A stretch of 64,000 bases of DNA from Zingiber officinale (Eukaryota > Streptophyta > Magnoliopsida > Zingiberales > Zingiberaceae), in contig NC_055996.1 of assembly GCF_018446385.1 (NCBI RefSeq), positions 129,132,532 through 129,196,531 on the forward strand, written 5' to 3'. A program made the position numbers and the translations under genes. Positions 12,387 to 25,574 of this stretch are shown here, piece after piece (within the stretch, counting starts at the first letter, position 1; each line of letters starts with the position of its first letter). The notes beneath the pieces were generated by a model. The model worked only from the letters and a program-made list of their open reading frames with translations. It was not told the DNA's origin and did no database searches.

Positions 12387-13063
12387 GCACTCTCCCTTGG
12401 ATGTCCATAATTAAGGAATCTGCCTCATTAAAACCTCATAGGAAAAACTGATGGGAAAACAAAAACCTAATAAGGAAAAAGAGTATGTCATTCCATAGTC
12501 GTATCACTATGAATTTATCAAACAATATAATATGGTATAGTGAGAATTTACTCTCCTTGTTTGAAATATCATTTGAGATCTTTGAACTGCCCATCCAATT
12601 CCATGTACTAATTTTTCAAATGTTGTTGTAGGTAATGCTTTGATGAATAAATCTACCAAGTTATTGCTAGAACGAATCTGTTGAACTTTAATATCATCAT
12701 TCTTTTGTATATTATGAGTGAAGAAAAATTTTGGTGAAATATGTTTAATTATATCCCCTTTGATGTATTCTTCCTTTAATTAAGCTATACATGTTACGTT
12801 GTCTTCATACAATATTGTTGGAATTTTCTTGTTAGCAACTAAACCATATTTTTCATTAATATGCTGAATCATTGATCTCAACCAAACACATTCCAGACTT
12901 GCTTCACGTATTGCAAGTATTTCTAAATGATTCAATGATATATCAACTATGGTTTGTTTGGTAGATAGCCAAGATATAGTTGTTCCACCATATGTAAATA
13001 AATAACCAGTCTGAGATCGACCTTTATGTAGATCAGATAAATATCCTGTATTTGCATAACTAA

Positions 13064-16000
13064 TTAATTATGAAGTAGACATATTAGAATAAAACAAGCC
13101 CAAATCGATGATACCTTGAAGATACCTAAATATATGTTTAATTTCATTCCAATGTCTATGTGTTGGAGAAAACTATATTTTGCTAATAAATTTGTAGCAA
13201 ATGATGTATCTGGTCTTGTATTATTAGCACGATATATTAATACATCAATGGCACTTAAATAAGGTACTTCAGGACCAAGCAATTCTTCACCATTTTTACT
13301 AGGTGGAAAGGGTCTTTGTTCACATCAAGCGATCAAACAGCCATTAAGGAACTTAATGGATGAGCTTTATCCATATAAAATTGTTTTAGCCTTTAGTATA
13401 TAAGCTGATTGATGATTAAAAATCCCATCCGCAAAATGTTCAATTTGTAATCCAATACAAAACTTTGTTTTTCCTAAATCTTTCATCTCAAGTTCTCTTT
13501 TCAAGATATTAATGGTAAATATAAGTTTTCAAGACTTCCAATGATATTCAAATCATTAACATATACATAAATAATGACAAATTTTGGTCCATCCTTTTTT
13601 ATAAAAACACATGGACGTATTGGATCATTTTGATATTTATGTTACACCAAATAATCACTTAGACGTTTATAGAACATATGTCCTGATTACTTCAATTCAT
13701 ACAAAGATCTTTGTAATTTAATAGAATAAATATGTTTAAAATTTGAACTTGATGCTTCTGGCTTCGTGAGTCCTTCAAAGATTTTTCATATAAATATCAT
13801 TATCAAATTTTCTATACAAATAAGCTGTTACTATATCTATTAAACACATTTCAAACTTTTCTTGTGCTGTCATACAAAGAAGATACTGAAATTTGATTGC
13901 ATCTAGTATAGGAGAATATGTTTCTTTATAGTCAATACTAGGTTTTTGAGAAAAACCTTGTGCCACTAACAAACTATATCTTATGATTTCATTTTTCTCA
14001 TTTCACTTTCGTTAAAAAATCCATTTGTACCCTATAGGGGTTACACCTTTTGGTGTTTGGACTATAGGTCCCCAAACCTCATGTTTTGCAAGTGAATTTA
14101 ATTCCTCTTGAATCGCATCTTTCCATTTTGGACAATCATGCCTACTACGACATTGTTCAATAGATTTAGGTTCTTGATCCTCGTTTTCATAAACAATATC
14201 AAGTGCTACATTGTATGTACATTTATTGTTGACAACTAATTTTGATCGATTCAATTTCTTCTCTATCCTGACATAATCTATTGAGATCTCTTCATTATTT
14301 TCAAGTATCTAACCTCTTCTAGAGTTTTATCAATAGTTATGTCAGTCGTCTCTATAGGAGACCGAGCCTCTTCAAAATGAATATCTTGATTAGTTGCTCC
14401 TTTTCTTTTTCAGGGATTTTTATCTTTAGAACCTATCAGTTTACCATGCTTCAGACGAGTAGTAGTCTCATTAATTGATTGTCCAATTAGTACATCAATA
14501 TCTGTCGGAGCATTAATAGCTAGTATACATGACTTAGTCACTCTTTTCAGGTCAGTGAATGCATCAAGCAATTGATTTGCACTAGTTTACAAATGAATTA
14601 TTTTTTGAACTTCAAATTCACATTGATTTGTACGAGGATCAAATTGCGATAATAATGCATGCCAAGTGACTTCTTTGGGAAACCCTTTATTTTCTTCCCC
14701 TAACTTTAGAAAAATTATTTCATTAAAGTAACAGTAGGCAAATCGTGCTGAAAAAGACATCTCCCATCATTGGTTCCAAATATCTTATAATTGAAAGAGA
14801 ATCATATCCAACATATATTCCCACTTTCCTCTGGTGTCCTATTTTAGTTCATTGTAGTGGACTAATTAGTACATATATTGCACATCCAAATATTCTCAAA
14901 TGGGAGATGTTCAGCTCTTGACCAAATGACAATTGTAAAGAGGAGAATGCACGATAACTGGTTGGCCTGATACGTATAAATGTTGATGCATGCAAAATAG
15001 CATGTCCCCAAATGGATATAAGGAGCTTAGTTCTCATAATCAATGATCTAACTATTAACTGGAGATGTTTAATAAATTATTCAGCTAAACCATTTTGTGT
15101 ATGAACATAAGCAACATGATGTTCAACAGTTATCCCAATAGACATATAATAGTCATTAAATACTTAGGATGCAAATTCACCAGTATTATCAAGACGCATT
15201 TTCTTGATAGAATATTTTGAAAATTGTGCTCTCAATCAAATTATTTGGGCGAGCAATCTCGCAAACACTAGGCTACGAGTTGATAATATACATACATGTG
15301 ACCATCTTGTAGAGGCATCAATTAGAACCATAAAATATTTAAATGGTCCACATGGTGGGTGAATATGCCCACATATACTGTCTTGTCTACGTTTCAAAAA
15401 TGTAGGGGATTCAATTCTAACTTTAAATTGTAAAGACCACATAATAAGTTTTCCTTGAGAACAAACAACACATGAGAATTCATTAAATTGAAGAATCTTC
15501 TAGTTCTTTAATAGTTGTTCATGTGAATTCTTGATAATTATTGAAATAATGTAAAATCAAGATGTCCCAACCAGTCATGCCAAGGTATAAAATCATTCGA
15601 GTTAGTAAAATTTAGATTTATTGTTGCATTTGTTTTTACCGCATATATTATTGTGTAGTACAAATCAGATGAGAAAATGGGTAATCTTTCATATATGTGT
15701 TTCTTACCCAACATTAATTTTGTTATATAAAGATATTCAATATTCTTATCATGTGTCTCAATGTGATATTCATTTCAATGAATATTTTTAAACTTATCAA
15801 ATTTCTTTAAGACTTAGGAGAGAATAATGCATTGTCAATAACAAATTTTGATCCTCTAAATAATGATATATTAGCTTTTCTAGAACCTTCAATAATATTT
15901 GTACTACTAGATATTGTTTTAACATTACTTTCACTCATTTCTAAATAAGAAAAATATTTTTCCTTTCTAAATATAGAATGTATCATTGTACTATCAACAA

Positions 16001-16067
16001 GACATAAATCTCTATTATTGAATCCAAAATCCATGATATTCTTTATTACAATAAAAAAAATACACAA
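13064..16067 (-). pseudogene. Decayed Copia pol (protease/integrase, reverse transcriptase, RNase H)
   Basis: Minus-strand fragments in several frames recall Copia pol. At 15236-15442, DASTRWSHVCILSTRS is from the integrase core. At 14849-15043, LRIFGCAIYVLI is from the integrase C-terminal side. At 14012-14254, WKDAIQEELNSLAKHEVW opens the reverse transcriptase. At 13775-13972, LVAQGFSQKPSIDYKETYSPI belongs to the same domain. At about 13545-13580 the catalytic motif reads YVND instead of YVDD. At 13064-13282, YLSAIDVLIYRANNTRPDTSFA leads into RNase H. Frameshifts separate these blocks, so no protein is made. Confidence 0.85.
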
Positions 16068-16373
16068 TGAGAAACAACTTAAAGATTACTAAAGAAATAT
16101 AATAGCAAACAAACTAATTTATTTTAAAATATTTGATCATCTTATATATTTCCATAAATATCTTTATTTTTAATCAAATTGTTTATTCGTCTATCAGGAT
16201 CTGTAAAGGAATAAAAAATATCCAAATGTATTGTCATAGAAGGACCAAGAATTGTGTTATTATCTTGAAAGACAACATTTGTCTCTATATCTTTTGCTTT
16301 GCCCTTTAAAGAGGCTTGGTAGAGATCAGTAAGGTATTTTGGCGTATGATAAGTACGTGACTAATGTCCTTTC

Positions 16374-18778
16374 TGTTGGAGTGTATACTGAAAGCCTAAG
16401 CTTTGTAAACATTCATTATGAATAAAGAATCACATTTGGTCTAATTATCTACATTTGTTTGTAGTTGTTCATTTAATTTATATTGTAGATAACATAGTAT
16501 GTGGTGTCACATACAGAAGATGATGTTATCAGTACCTTATAAATTATAAACAGTAACTCACGACCAGAATGGAAAGGAACAAACCATTAGAAGGTCGTAG
16601 TGTAATTAGGTATTAGTTTATCTTGACTATATAATTACACTAGTACACTCAGAGTGTATTGAGTAGGACCATTTGAGGTCGTTTCTTTTATACTGACTTT
16701 ATAAAGGAACAAAGACCTCGGTTATTATGGAAGTGTGTGCTCTTAATCCTAATATAATAACAAGCACATATATTTGATATTTATTTCTTTAATTTATCAA
16801 TGGGTGATATTTAGTTCGATGAATCAATAAGCCCGATAAATTGGGAAATGATATCACTTATAGTGTGTTGTTGATTATAGAAGGAACCGTGTCCTAGAGA
16901 TACTAGGTTGATAATGTCCCCAAGAGGAGCTCATAAGGATTGTCATGTTAAACCCTGCAGGTGGACTTAGTCCGACATGACGATAAGGTTGAGTGGTACT
17001 ACTCTTGGACTTAGACATTAATTAAATGAGTTGTCAGTAACTCACTTAATTAGTGGACATTCGATATCTTAAACACAGGGAGACTAACACACTCATAATA
17101 AGAAGGAGCCCAAAAATATAATTTGGGATTGGTGCGGTAGTTCAATGATAGTTCTCTAGTGGAATGAATTATCATTGATAAAATTAAGTTGTGTGTTCGG
17201 GGCGAACACGGGATGCTTAATTTTATCAGGAGACCAAAACCAATTCCTCCTCTCGGTCCCTATCGTAGCCTCTTATTTATAGAGTTCTATACCCACCTAT
17301 ACTCACCTTCTATACCCACCCAATAGGGGCCGGCCAAGCTAGCTTGGGATCAAGCTAGGGCCGGCCTAGGTATAAAATTGGGTGGCCGGCCCTAGCTTGA
17401 ACCCAAGCTAGTAGGGCCGGCCAAAATAAATTAAAAAAGAAATTTAATTTTAATTTTTATTATGTGGTAGATATAATTTAAAGAGAATTAAAATTAAAAT
17501 ATCTCTCTTGTAAAAGATTTACAAAAGATTAAAGAAAGAGATTAGATCTCTTTCCTTATTTGTAGATTGGAGAGATTTTTTATTTTCTCTTTAAAATTAT
17601 TCACATGTTAATAAAATTAAAATTATAGATATTTCCTTTTATTAACCATGAAGAGATTTTTAAAGAGAAATTTTATTTTTTAAAATTTCCGGAAACAAAT
17701 AAGGAAAGTTTTAATTGTTGATTGAAACTTGTCCAATTTGCTTCCTCTTGATGTGACCATTAGAGTTTATTTGGGAAATTTTATTTTATTTTTCTCAAAT
17801 AAATCATGTCAAGGAAATTAAGGAAATTTTATTGTAAATAAATTTCCTAATTTGCCTAGGCCAAGGAATATAAAAGAAGGGGTAGGGGTGCCTTCATGAG
17901 ATACAACCTCTATTGTTTTCTCTCCCTTTTTCCTTGGTGTTGTGGCCGGCCATTACCCTCTCCCTCTCTTCCTCTTGTGGTGGCCGAATACTTCATCTTT
18001 CTTGGAGTTCTTGTGGTGGCCGGATACTACTTGGAGAAGAAGAAGAAGAAGAAGGAGAGAAAGCTAGCATCTCTTGGAGCTTGGTTAGTATTGTGATTTT
18101 CTTCTTTGGTAAAGTTCTTCCTTTGTGGCCGAACCTTGCTTGGAGGAGAAGAAGGTGGTTGGTGGTTTCTCATCTCGGTAGATCGTTGCCCACACAACGT
18201 CCGAGGTTAGAAGAGGAATACGGTAGAAGATCAAGAGGTTTTTCTACAAGGTATAACTAGTAATTTCTATTTCCGCATCATGCTAGTTATTTATGGAAAT
18301 AATACTAAATACAAGAGGCTTACGTTCTAGAATTTCGAATATGTTTTTTCGAAGTTGTGTTCTTTTGTTTCTTTCTTTTCCTTGTGATTTGATTGCTCTC
18401 TTTGGTTAACCTAAAGTTATTTTAGGAAATTAAATATTAGCTTTCTATTAAAGGTTTTGTCTAGTCGGTGGTGATTGCTCCCATATCCAAGAAGGCCATG
18501 TGCCTCGCCACGTCAGTACTAGGAACCTTTTATGGAAATTAATATTTAATGGAATTAATAACTTAAGGAGACTTGGGTCGAACGTGTTAAGTTCCGCAGG
18601 AGATCCAAGTCAAAACCTAAAAGAACAAATAGATTAAGTTTTGGATCAAACGTGTTAAGTTCCGCAGGCGATCCAAAATTTAATTTAAAAGAACACATGG
18701 TAGCTAGGAAAAGGTTCAGACCTTTGTACAAAATTTTTGTACAGTGGAACCTATAGGTTTTCCGAGTAGCAACCAACA
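16374..18778. mobile_element. Solo LTR (2405 bp) of a Copia-type element, target duplication CTTTC
   Basis: The segment starts TGTTGG and ends CCAACA, is flanked by exact CTTTC duplications (16369-16373 and 18779-18783), and has no internal coding region. That is the signature of LTR-LTR recombination. It contains GGCCGGCC-rich short repeats at 17325-17420. Near its end, two copies of CGTGTTAAGTTCCGCAGG (at about 18577 and 18647) precede a terminal block. Small open frames at 17896-18260 are low-complexity and are not genes. Orientation is not assigned. It sits inside the gag zinc-knuckle coding region of the host Copia element. Confidence 0.9.
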
Positions 18779-18783
18779 CTTTC

Positions 18784-19475
18784 ATGCCACATCTATAATA
18801 TAAATATTTTGATTTCTTTTCATCATTATCTTGTCCATTTTAAACCTTTTTATCATTGTCATTTGTATTTCTGGTAGACATTATTGTTAACCCACTTCTA
18901 GGTGAGTTGTTGTGTTTCTTTTATTATAATCATCATGATTTACTTGAAATCAATCATTTCCATGTATATGACGACGACCACGATGAAATTTTTGTCTGTG
19001 CTATTGCTTATCATTTTTACAAGCTATCTCATTCACTTCAAGGAATGGACTAACACCAGTTGGGCTGGTCTCATGATTTTTCATCAAAGCTCGTTGTTTT
19101 GCTGATCAGCCACGAGAAGACATGTAATCAACTCAGAATATTTCTTGAAACATTTATTTCTATATTGTTGTTGTAGGAGCATGTCAGATGCATGAAAGGT
19201 AGAATATGTTTTTTTTTCAACATATCTTCATCGATAATTTTTTCACCACATAATTTTAATTTTGAGCTGATTCTAAACATAGTTGAGTTATATTCACTTA
19301 CAAATTTAAAATCTTGTAAATGCAAATGAATCCATTCATAAGGAGCATTTGGAAGGATCATGGTTTTACAGTGGCTATACCTTTCCTTCAAATTATTCCA
19401 TAACTCAAGTGGATCTTTGATCGTCAAATATTTGATTTTCAATCCTTCATGAAGATGGTGACGAATAAATATCAT
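18784..19475 (-). pseudogene. Decayed Copia gag of the old element
   Basis: The minus-strand frame at 19128-19475 includes LELWNNLKERYSHCK and YNSTMFRISSKLKLCGE, typical of the Copia gag (UBN2-like) region. Continuing on the minus strand, reading across the solo-LTR target site (18784 joined to 16373) gives a zinc-knuckle sequence CGMKGH followed by a stop where Trp is usual. The solo LTR therefore landed inside the nucleic-acid-binding part of gag. Confidence 0.75.
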
Positions 19476-19928
19476 TGCTTTTGCACGATTTTATAAAGAT
19501 TCCTTATTTCTATCTTTTATGGTGTATCTAAGACCTATAGCATCCAAATGAATTTTCGCATCCAAAATCCACAATAAATAATTTTTTCTCGAAATGTCAA
19601 GAGTCACAAACTCTATCTTTTAAAGATTAGATATGGTGAGAATCTAATACAAAGAAAACTAAATCATTAATAATTATTATCTTGTATCATATATATTTAC
19701 TAATAAAGGATAAAACATGATATAATCAAAAGATGATTTTATAACATAAAATTGTAAAATATTTTTGAAATGTTGCAAGTCATGCAAATAAGTAACTAAC
19801 TAATAGTTAATTGGACAATAGTTAATAAAGCATGAAGGAACTATAAATTTAACTTCTTAACATGTGAATAATTTTGATGGAGCATATATATATATATAAA
19901 CAAAGTAAAACTCTCGTGGATAACTTTT

Positions 19929-20170
19929 TGTGAAATTATATAAGCAATTGCATATGAAAAGGAAATATTATTAACCTTTTCTTTTCTCTTTCTCATCTAT
20001 GAAAAGCATACATACATGGGTATTTATAGGTACATAACCTTTTTGACACTTCCATGCTCATGTATTTACATAAATTAGGGGTTTATAAGAGATGATGGGT
20101 TATGAAGCAATGAGAGAGTTTATGGAATATTGGAGTTTCATGGATATCTACATACATATGTTATTTTACA
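19929..20170 (-). repeat. 5' LTR of the old minus-strand Copia element
   Basis: This is the partner of 12146-12386, with obvious alignment end to end. It lies next to the gag remnant, so it is the 5' LTR in minus orientation. A short (AT)n run at about 19889 lies just inside the element. Confidence 0.88.
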
Positions 20171-20727
20171 ATAAAATCCATTTTCTTTAAGGAAGAAAGA
20201 AAATGTGAGCGGGAACTGTGAATTCTGTCCTCTCATAAGTAATGGATCATCTTATAAAAATCTAAAGGACCCCCCAAAACTTGTTTTTCAAAAAAATCAA
20301 ATGGACCTCCTCCTCCAAAGGCGAGTCTATGTACATTCGAGGGGACAACTACTCCACTCAATTTTTTTTATTAGTATCATTATAGTTTATAATTTTATCC
20401 CCTTATTTATACATTTTACCCCTCCTAACATAAGTTCAATAGTTTTATATATTATTGACTTAATGCTTGTATGGTTTCGTATATTGAGAAAGATATTTTT
20501 AATAGAATTGATAATGAAACTATTATTCAACGAGCTCAGATCATGAGTTCTCATCGTGAACAATTGTAATTTCAGTGTAAAATTTTTTTAAGGTATATTT
20601 ATTGATTGTTTTGAAATTATACTATATTCCTGCTTCACTTCTGCCCTCCTCAAGATTTTAGCTTGAAAATACTCTTGGATTTAATGTTATTGTAGAAGCT
20701 CCCTATAGCTATTATAATATGTTTAAA
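20171..20727. other. Intergenic segment without recognisable features
   Basis: An AT-rich stretch between the old Copia element and the RSH pseudogene. A 113-codon open frame (20205-20546) becomes hydrophobic and AT-driven after its first third, and I recognise no domain. I see nothing else in it. Confidence 0.4.
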
Positions 20728-21635
20728 GTGATTTCGTGATAGCAACACCGCTAGCAAAGCCATTAAGGCCGATCATATGCACACAATTTTTCTGGCAATG
20801 ACGTACGAGAGCAATTCTTATCAAGCTAGTAGATAGGCTCCATAACATGATGACCTTGGAAGCATTGCCCGCGGCTAAACAATGGAGATTTGCAAAAGAG
20901 ACTCTGGAGATCTTTGCTCCCTTGGCTAGCAGGTTGGGAATCTTGGCTTGAAAGGAACAGTTGGAGAATTTGTGCTTCGAGTATCTCCACTCGGATAAGC
21001 ATAGAGATTTGTCAATCCGCTGTATATATATGCTCCAGCAAAATGCTGATGAAGCACAAGTTGCATCAGCATCCCAAAAATTAGGGAAAGTCCTAACAGA
21101 TGAAGGTGTTAGTTACCACGTTCTTTGTAAAAGGCAAAGAGCTTGTATATCATTTACTCGAAGATGGTCAAGTAAGAGTCCATCTACATGTCCATTTTAA
21201 AAAGGTTATTGATGTAACTACGACTTCTAATTTTTGTTAATGCTTATTTGTAGGAAAAAGTTAAACATGGATTAAATTCATTACATCAATTGCTTACGTT
21301 TAATTGTCGATAACAAGGGAGATTGCTATAAGGCTCTAAACATTATAGACTATGGCATGAAGTTATTGGAAGGTTCAAAGACTACATAGCATGTCCTATG
21401 TTTAACGGGTGAGTTATTGTTGAACACCATCTGCTCGATAAGTTTTTCCTTTTATCGTACTGATATAGATAATTCCTTACAAGTATCAATCCTCGCACAC
21501 AGTCGTAAGGGGTGAAGAGATGCTTTCGCTAGAAGTTCAGATCCGAATAAAGGAGATGCGCTTGCAGGCAGAGTATGGAATCTCCGCCCTTTGGAGATAT
21601 AAGGAGGTAGCTACAGCCACCACTCATTTGCGCTT
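20728..21635 (+). pseudogene. RSH: RelA/SpoT homologue (RSH2/RSH3-like) pseudogene, first part
   Basis: RSH proteins make and degrade (p)ppGpp in plastids. Recognisable blocks are SNTASKAIKADHMHTIFLAM (end of the HD hydrolase domain), [80 protein letters not shown] and [20 protein letters not shown] (synthetase domain). Introns are still present (GT at about 21170 to AG before 21254; a second after about 21410), so this is not a processed copy. It is dead: a TGA replaces a Trp codon before KEQLENL, a TAA follows KKLNMD, and frameshifts occur near 20800, 21150 and 21610. The coding match stops exactly at the LTR of the Copia element and resumes after it. Confidence 0.88.
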
Positions 21636-22782
21636 TGTTGGAAATGTAAATGAAATAAAGAGGTGAAGACAAAGAGATTCTATTATGCATGAGTTGTTAG
21701 TCCCATATTAGAAGTCTCTTGGTTTTTTGTTGGTTTAAATTATCGCAAATACATTGATATTGTAAACATATATATGGTTGATATTGTAAACATATATATG
21801 GGGAGAGACTTTCTCACGTGTGGGTGTGCAGGGATGGGTGCAAATCTAGGGTCCGAATTTGCACTGAACCAAGTTGACTTGTGTGTGAGTATAACTTGTG
21901 CGAGTCAAATGTCGGACCAGTCGAGGCAAGATTTACCCAAGTGAATAAACTAACGTTTTACCATCGAATCTCTTTTTGCTACCTGCTCAAGAGGATAACG
22001 GAATCATTAATATGAAATTAATGTCGATTCTATAATGTCTCGACATTAATGACGACATTGAACTCATTAATGATAATTTTATAATGTCTCAGCCGTAATG
22101 ACGACATTAAACCTATTAATAATGATTTTGTAACATCTCGACATTAATGAAAGTATTAAATCCATTAATAATGACGTTAAACCCAGCATTAAATGACCAT
22201 CATTTGGTTATTCATTGCAGGCAAGGTGAGGACTATTATATAAGGAGGTTGGATCTTGAGCAAAGAATAAAGAGTAGCGGAAGATAAGCTAGAAAGAGAG
22301 CGAGAGGAAGAGTAGGAAGCGAACTTCTGTCCACTTGTATTTTCCCACAAAAACTCTCTCAGTTGTACATCCGTTCGGCTAAACTACTCGTGATAGCACT
22401 CGGACGCATTCTCACTTCACCACGAACAACCAGTGCTTGGTTGCATGTGTGATTTTGTCGTTGTATCCTGGGAAATAGACGACCTAAGAGAACCTCGAAG
22501 CACAGTCATAGGTGAGGCGAATCTGTTTCAAGGAAATTACGTTAAGCACAAGTCTCGATATTTTACTCAGTGAATTTCCTTCCTGACTCGGTGATCGACT
22601 CCCGATTTTACTACACACTGCGTCAACTCCGCAACTTGAATCATCGGAAGCTTGGCAGAACCAGCCCAGTTGGCAGCCTAAGATTATCCACTCATGTCAT
22701 CTTAATAGATAAGTTAGAATTAATTTGTGTAATTTCAATTCAGTAATTTTTCCCAATATCTCCAACAACAGATTGTCCAAAA
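21636..22782 (+). repeat. 5' LTR of the RSH-inserted Copia element
   Basis: It starts TGTTGGAAATG and contains long stretches shared with the 3' LTR, such as AATCTAGGGTCCGAATTTG, TCTATATAAGGAGGTTGGAT-type TATA context at about 22236, and AGAAAGAGAGCGAGAGGAAGA. TATATAAGGAGG at 22237-22248 is a plausible TATA box. A short duplication, TTGATATTGTAAACATATAT, is seen twice at about 21751-21800 in this copy only. Confidence 0.85.
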
Positions 22783-25574
22783 ATCTTGAAATAGACTTCG
22801 TTCTGTTGAGATGGCTACAAAATAAAATGTTGAAATACAACAGACTCAACAAATGAAAGCCCCCTCTACCTGATTGGAATTGTACCAATCAACTACGGGG
22901 AAAGGCCAAAGAAGTTCACTGGATTGAACTTCAAGAGGTGGCAGCAGAAGATGCTCTTCTACTTGACCACACTCAATCTGATTTGGTTCTTGACCGAGGA
23001 CCCTCCCAAGCATGCTGAGGATGCTGATGCGCATACCATTAGTATAGTGAAGGCATGAACTCACTCTGAGTTCCTTTGTTGAAAATACATCCTCAATTGC
23101 CTTACTGACATGCTATACGTTATGTATAGCATGAAGAGAATGACTAAGGAGCTGTGGGAGTCCCAAGACAAGAAGTACAAGATGGAGGATGCAAGAGCCA
23201 AGAAGTTCATCGTGGAATAATTCCTAGACTATAAGATGATTGACTCCAAGATGATGATTAGCTAAGTCCAGGAACTTCGGGTGATCTTACACGAGATCCA
23301 CTAAGAAGGGATGGTCCTGAGTGAAACCTTCTAAGTGATTGCTAAGCTGCCTCCTGGCTGGAAGGACTTCAAGAACTACCTGAAGCACAAGCGCAAGGAG
23401 TGAACGTGGAAAGAACTCATGGTTAGACTTTGAATTGAAGAAGACAATAAGAGTTCGGAGAGGACTGTTCTCTTAGGCTACTGTGAAAGCCAACGTGGTA
23501 GAGCATTGTCAAAACTTGAAACGGAAGGACCACACTTTAAAGGAAATAATAAACGCTCTTCTATTAAGCTTTGGATTGCTAGAGTTCATGTGGAGGGAAA
23601 CTGTGTTAACAGCTAATTATCTTTTAAATAAGGTGTCCTAAGATAAGAGCTCTTATGAGTTGTGGGATAGAAGACAACCGTCCTACAAATATTTACGAAT
23701 ATGAGGTGTCTTGTCAAAGTTTTGGTGTCTAATCCAAAAAGGATTAAGATAGGACCAAAGACTATTGATTGCATATTTATTGAATATGTACATAATAATA
23801 GTATGTATCAATTTTTTATATATGAGCCACAAATACCATATATACACAAGAACTCGATAATAGAATCAAGAAATATCTCGTTCTTCAAACATGTGTTTCC
23901 GTATAAGACCCGAGAGGAAGCTAGCTCCTCAAAATAGGCATATGAAACACAAGTTGAAGATGATGATGAGCAACCAGTTGAGGTTGAGCTTAGACGGAGT
24001 GAAAGAGCCCGGGTATAAAAATCCTACATATCGGATTTTATCACTTTCATGTTAAAAAGTGAGTCTCGAAATTACTCAAAAGCAGTAAGCTCTTCTAATG
24101 AACTTCACTAAGGAGAAACAATTACATCTGAGATAGAATCTATCTTACAAAAACACACTTGAGAACTTGCGGATCTTTCTCCGGGAAGTAAACTATTAGG
24201 TTGCAAGTGGATTTTCAAGAAGAAAATGAAGTCATATGACACAATTGATAAGTATATGGCCAGATTGATAATCAAAGAATACTGACAACGAAAAGACCTT
24301 GATTACTTTGATACATATTCTTCAGTGTCGAAAATAACTTCCATTAGAGTGTTGTTGGCTATTGTAGCTCTATGAAATCTCAAAATATATCAGATGGATG
24401 TAAAGATAGTCTTTCTAAATGGAGATTTAAACGAGGACATCTACATGGAGCAACCTGAGGGGTTTTCTATATCAGGACAGAAAAACAAGGTTTATAGATT
24501 GGTGAAGTCATTATATGACTTGAAATAAGCACCAAAGCAGTGACATAAGAAATTTAATAATGTCATGAAGGAATATGGATTCAAGATTAATGAATGTAAT
24601 AAATATGTCTATATGAACGCCACAGAGAATGACTACGTCATCTTGTGCCTATATGTAAATGACATACTTATCATTGGGACTAATGATAAAATAATCCACT
24701 AAAGATATGTTGAACTCAAGATTTAGTATGAAAGACATGACTTAACTAATATGATTTTTGTCCCCAGGGCGTAGCACAGATGGGGAGTGCATGGTTCTGT
24801 GGCTGAAAGGTCCAAGGGTCGATCCCCGGGGTGTCACTGCCTGGGGTTAACGTCTCCGCCATGCACTTTCCACCTGTGTACTTGCATTTATCTCCCTCCA
24901 TATCCGTGGGACCGGCTCTAGGGGGGCCGCTAATGTGGCGGTTCCACATTTTTTTTCTTCTAGGAATCAAAATTTTTAGAAGAACAAAAGGACTTATTCT
25001 TAGTCAATCTCATTACATGGACAAGATTCTTAAGAAATTTACTAACGGTGATACTGTGTTAGCACGAACGTCGATAGATACGAGTCAACGTCTATCAAAA
25101 AATTGAGATAAAAGTATCTCTCAGATAGAATACTCTCGAGTGATTGAAAGTCTGATGTACCTTATGAGTTGTACATGATCAGACTTCGCCTACGCAGTAA
25201 GTAAACTGAATAGATATACGAGTAATCTTGGTATAGATGAATACTCTCGAGGGATCACCTATATGAGAAAGAAGGGGGGTCGCTTTGAAGAGAATTGGAG
25301 GCACAATTCTTAGAGCTTATCATAAAATCAGGCGTTCTCATGGCCAAGAATGAACACACTCATGAGAACTGAGTTGCATCAGGGAGAGTCTTGGGTGAGA
25401 TTTGTCAATGCTTACATAGATGACAGAACAGTTCAAGGACATCATGTCTACTGTCAGCCAATATCCAAACAGATCTTCATAAGGAAAGATTCAAAGGATA
25501 AAACCTACCTATCCTATACTTGACTCAACTGTTGAATGTTATCGCATACCTTGTATTGCATTCATGTGGAGGAT
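22783..25574 (+). pseudogene. Degenerate Copia gag-pol with an internal deletion
   Basis: A gag remnant at 22850-23300 has IWFLTEDPPKHAEDADAHT. After a basic, knuckle-like stretch the reading jumps at about 23500-23540 directly to the end of integrase (WRETVLTANYLLNK, YKYLR, VLVSNPKRIKIGPKTIDCIF at 23701 onward). The protease and integrase catalytic core are therefore missing. Reverse transcriptase follows from about 24160 (GCKWIFKKKM, YQMDVK, MEQPEGFSISGQ) with YVND at 24655 in place of YVDD. The SINE then interrupts the frame, which continues with GIKIFRRTKGLILSQSHYMD at 24964. Many stops are present. Confidence 0.82.
24763..24955 (+). mobile_element. tRNA-derived SINE (not Au type) inside Copia reverse transcriptase
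   Basis: An A-box-like segment (GCGTAGCACAGATGGGGAG) and a B-box (AGGGTCGATCCCCGGGG) lie about 50 bp apart. A non-tRNA body follows with CATGCACTTTCCACCTGTG and GGGACCGGCTCTAGGGG, ending in a T-rich run. The insertion splits a Copia frame cleanly: NMIF precedes it and LGIKIF follows it. The body differs from the two Au copies in this window, so it is a second SINE family. A target duplication is not clear. Confidence 0.75.

Larger units (their letters stand above)
12146..20170 (-). mobile_element. Old Copia LTR retrotransposon on the minus strand, with nested solo LTR
   Basis: Two direct repeats of about 241 bp (12146-12386 and 19929-20170) begin TGT and end ACA, with inverted ends TGTAAAA/TTTTACA. 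They bracket minus-strand Copia coding remnants in the order gag, integrase, reverse transcriptase, RNase H. A purine-rich stretch (on the minus strand AAGGGAGAGTGC) directly precedes the 3' LTR and fits a polypurine tract. Many frameshifts and stops show that the element is dead. No matching 5-bp target duplication is visible, and I see no clear tRNA-Met primer site. Without the 2.4-kb solo LTR inside it, the element is about 5.6 kb. Confidence 0.88.

Noticed and set aside
17896..18260. Two overlapping open frames inside the solo LTR
   Set aside because: They are low-complexity Leu/Ser- and Glu/Lys-rich frames in a retrotransposon LTR, without gene structure.
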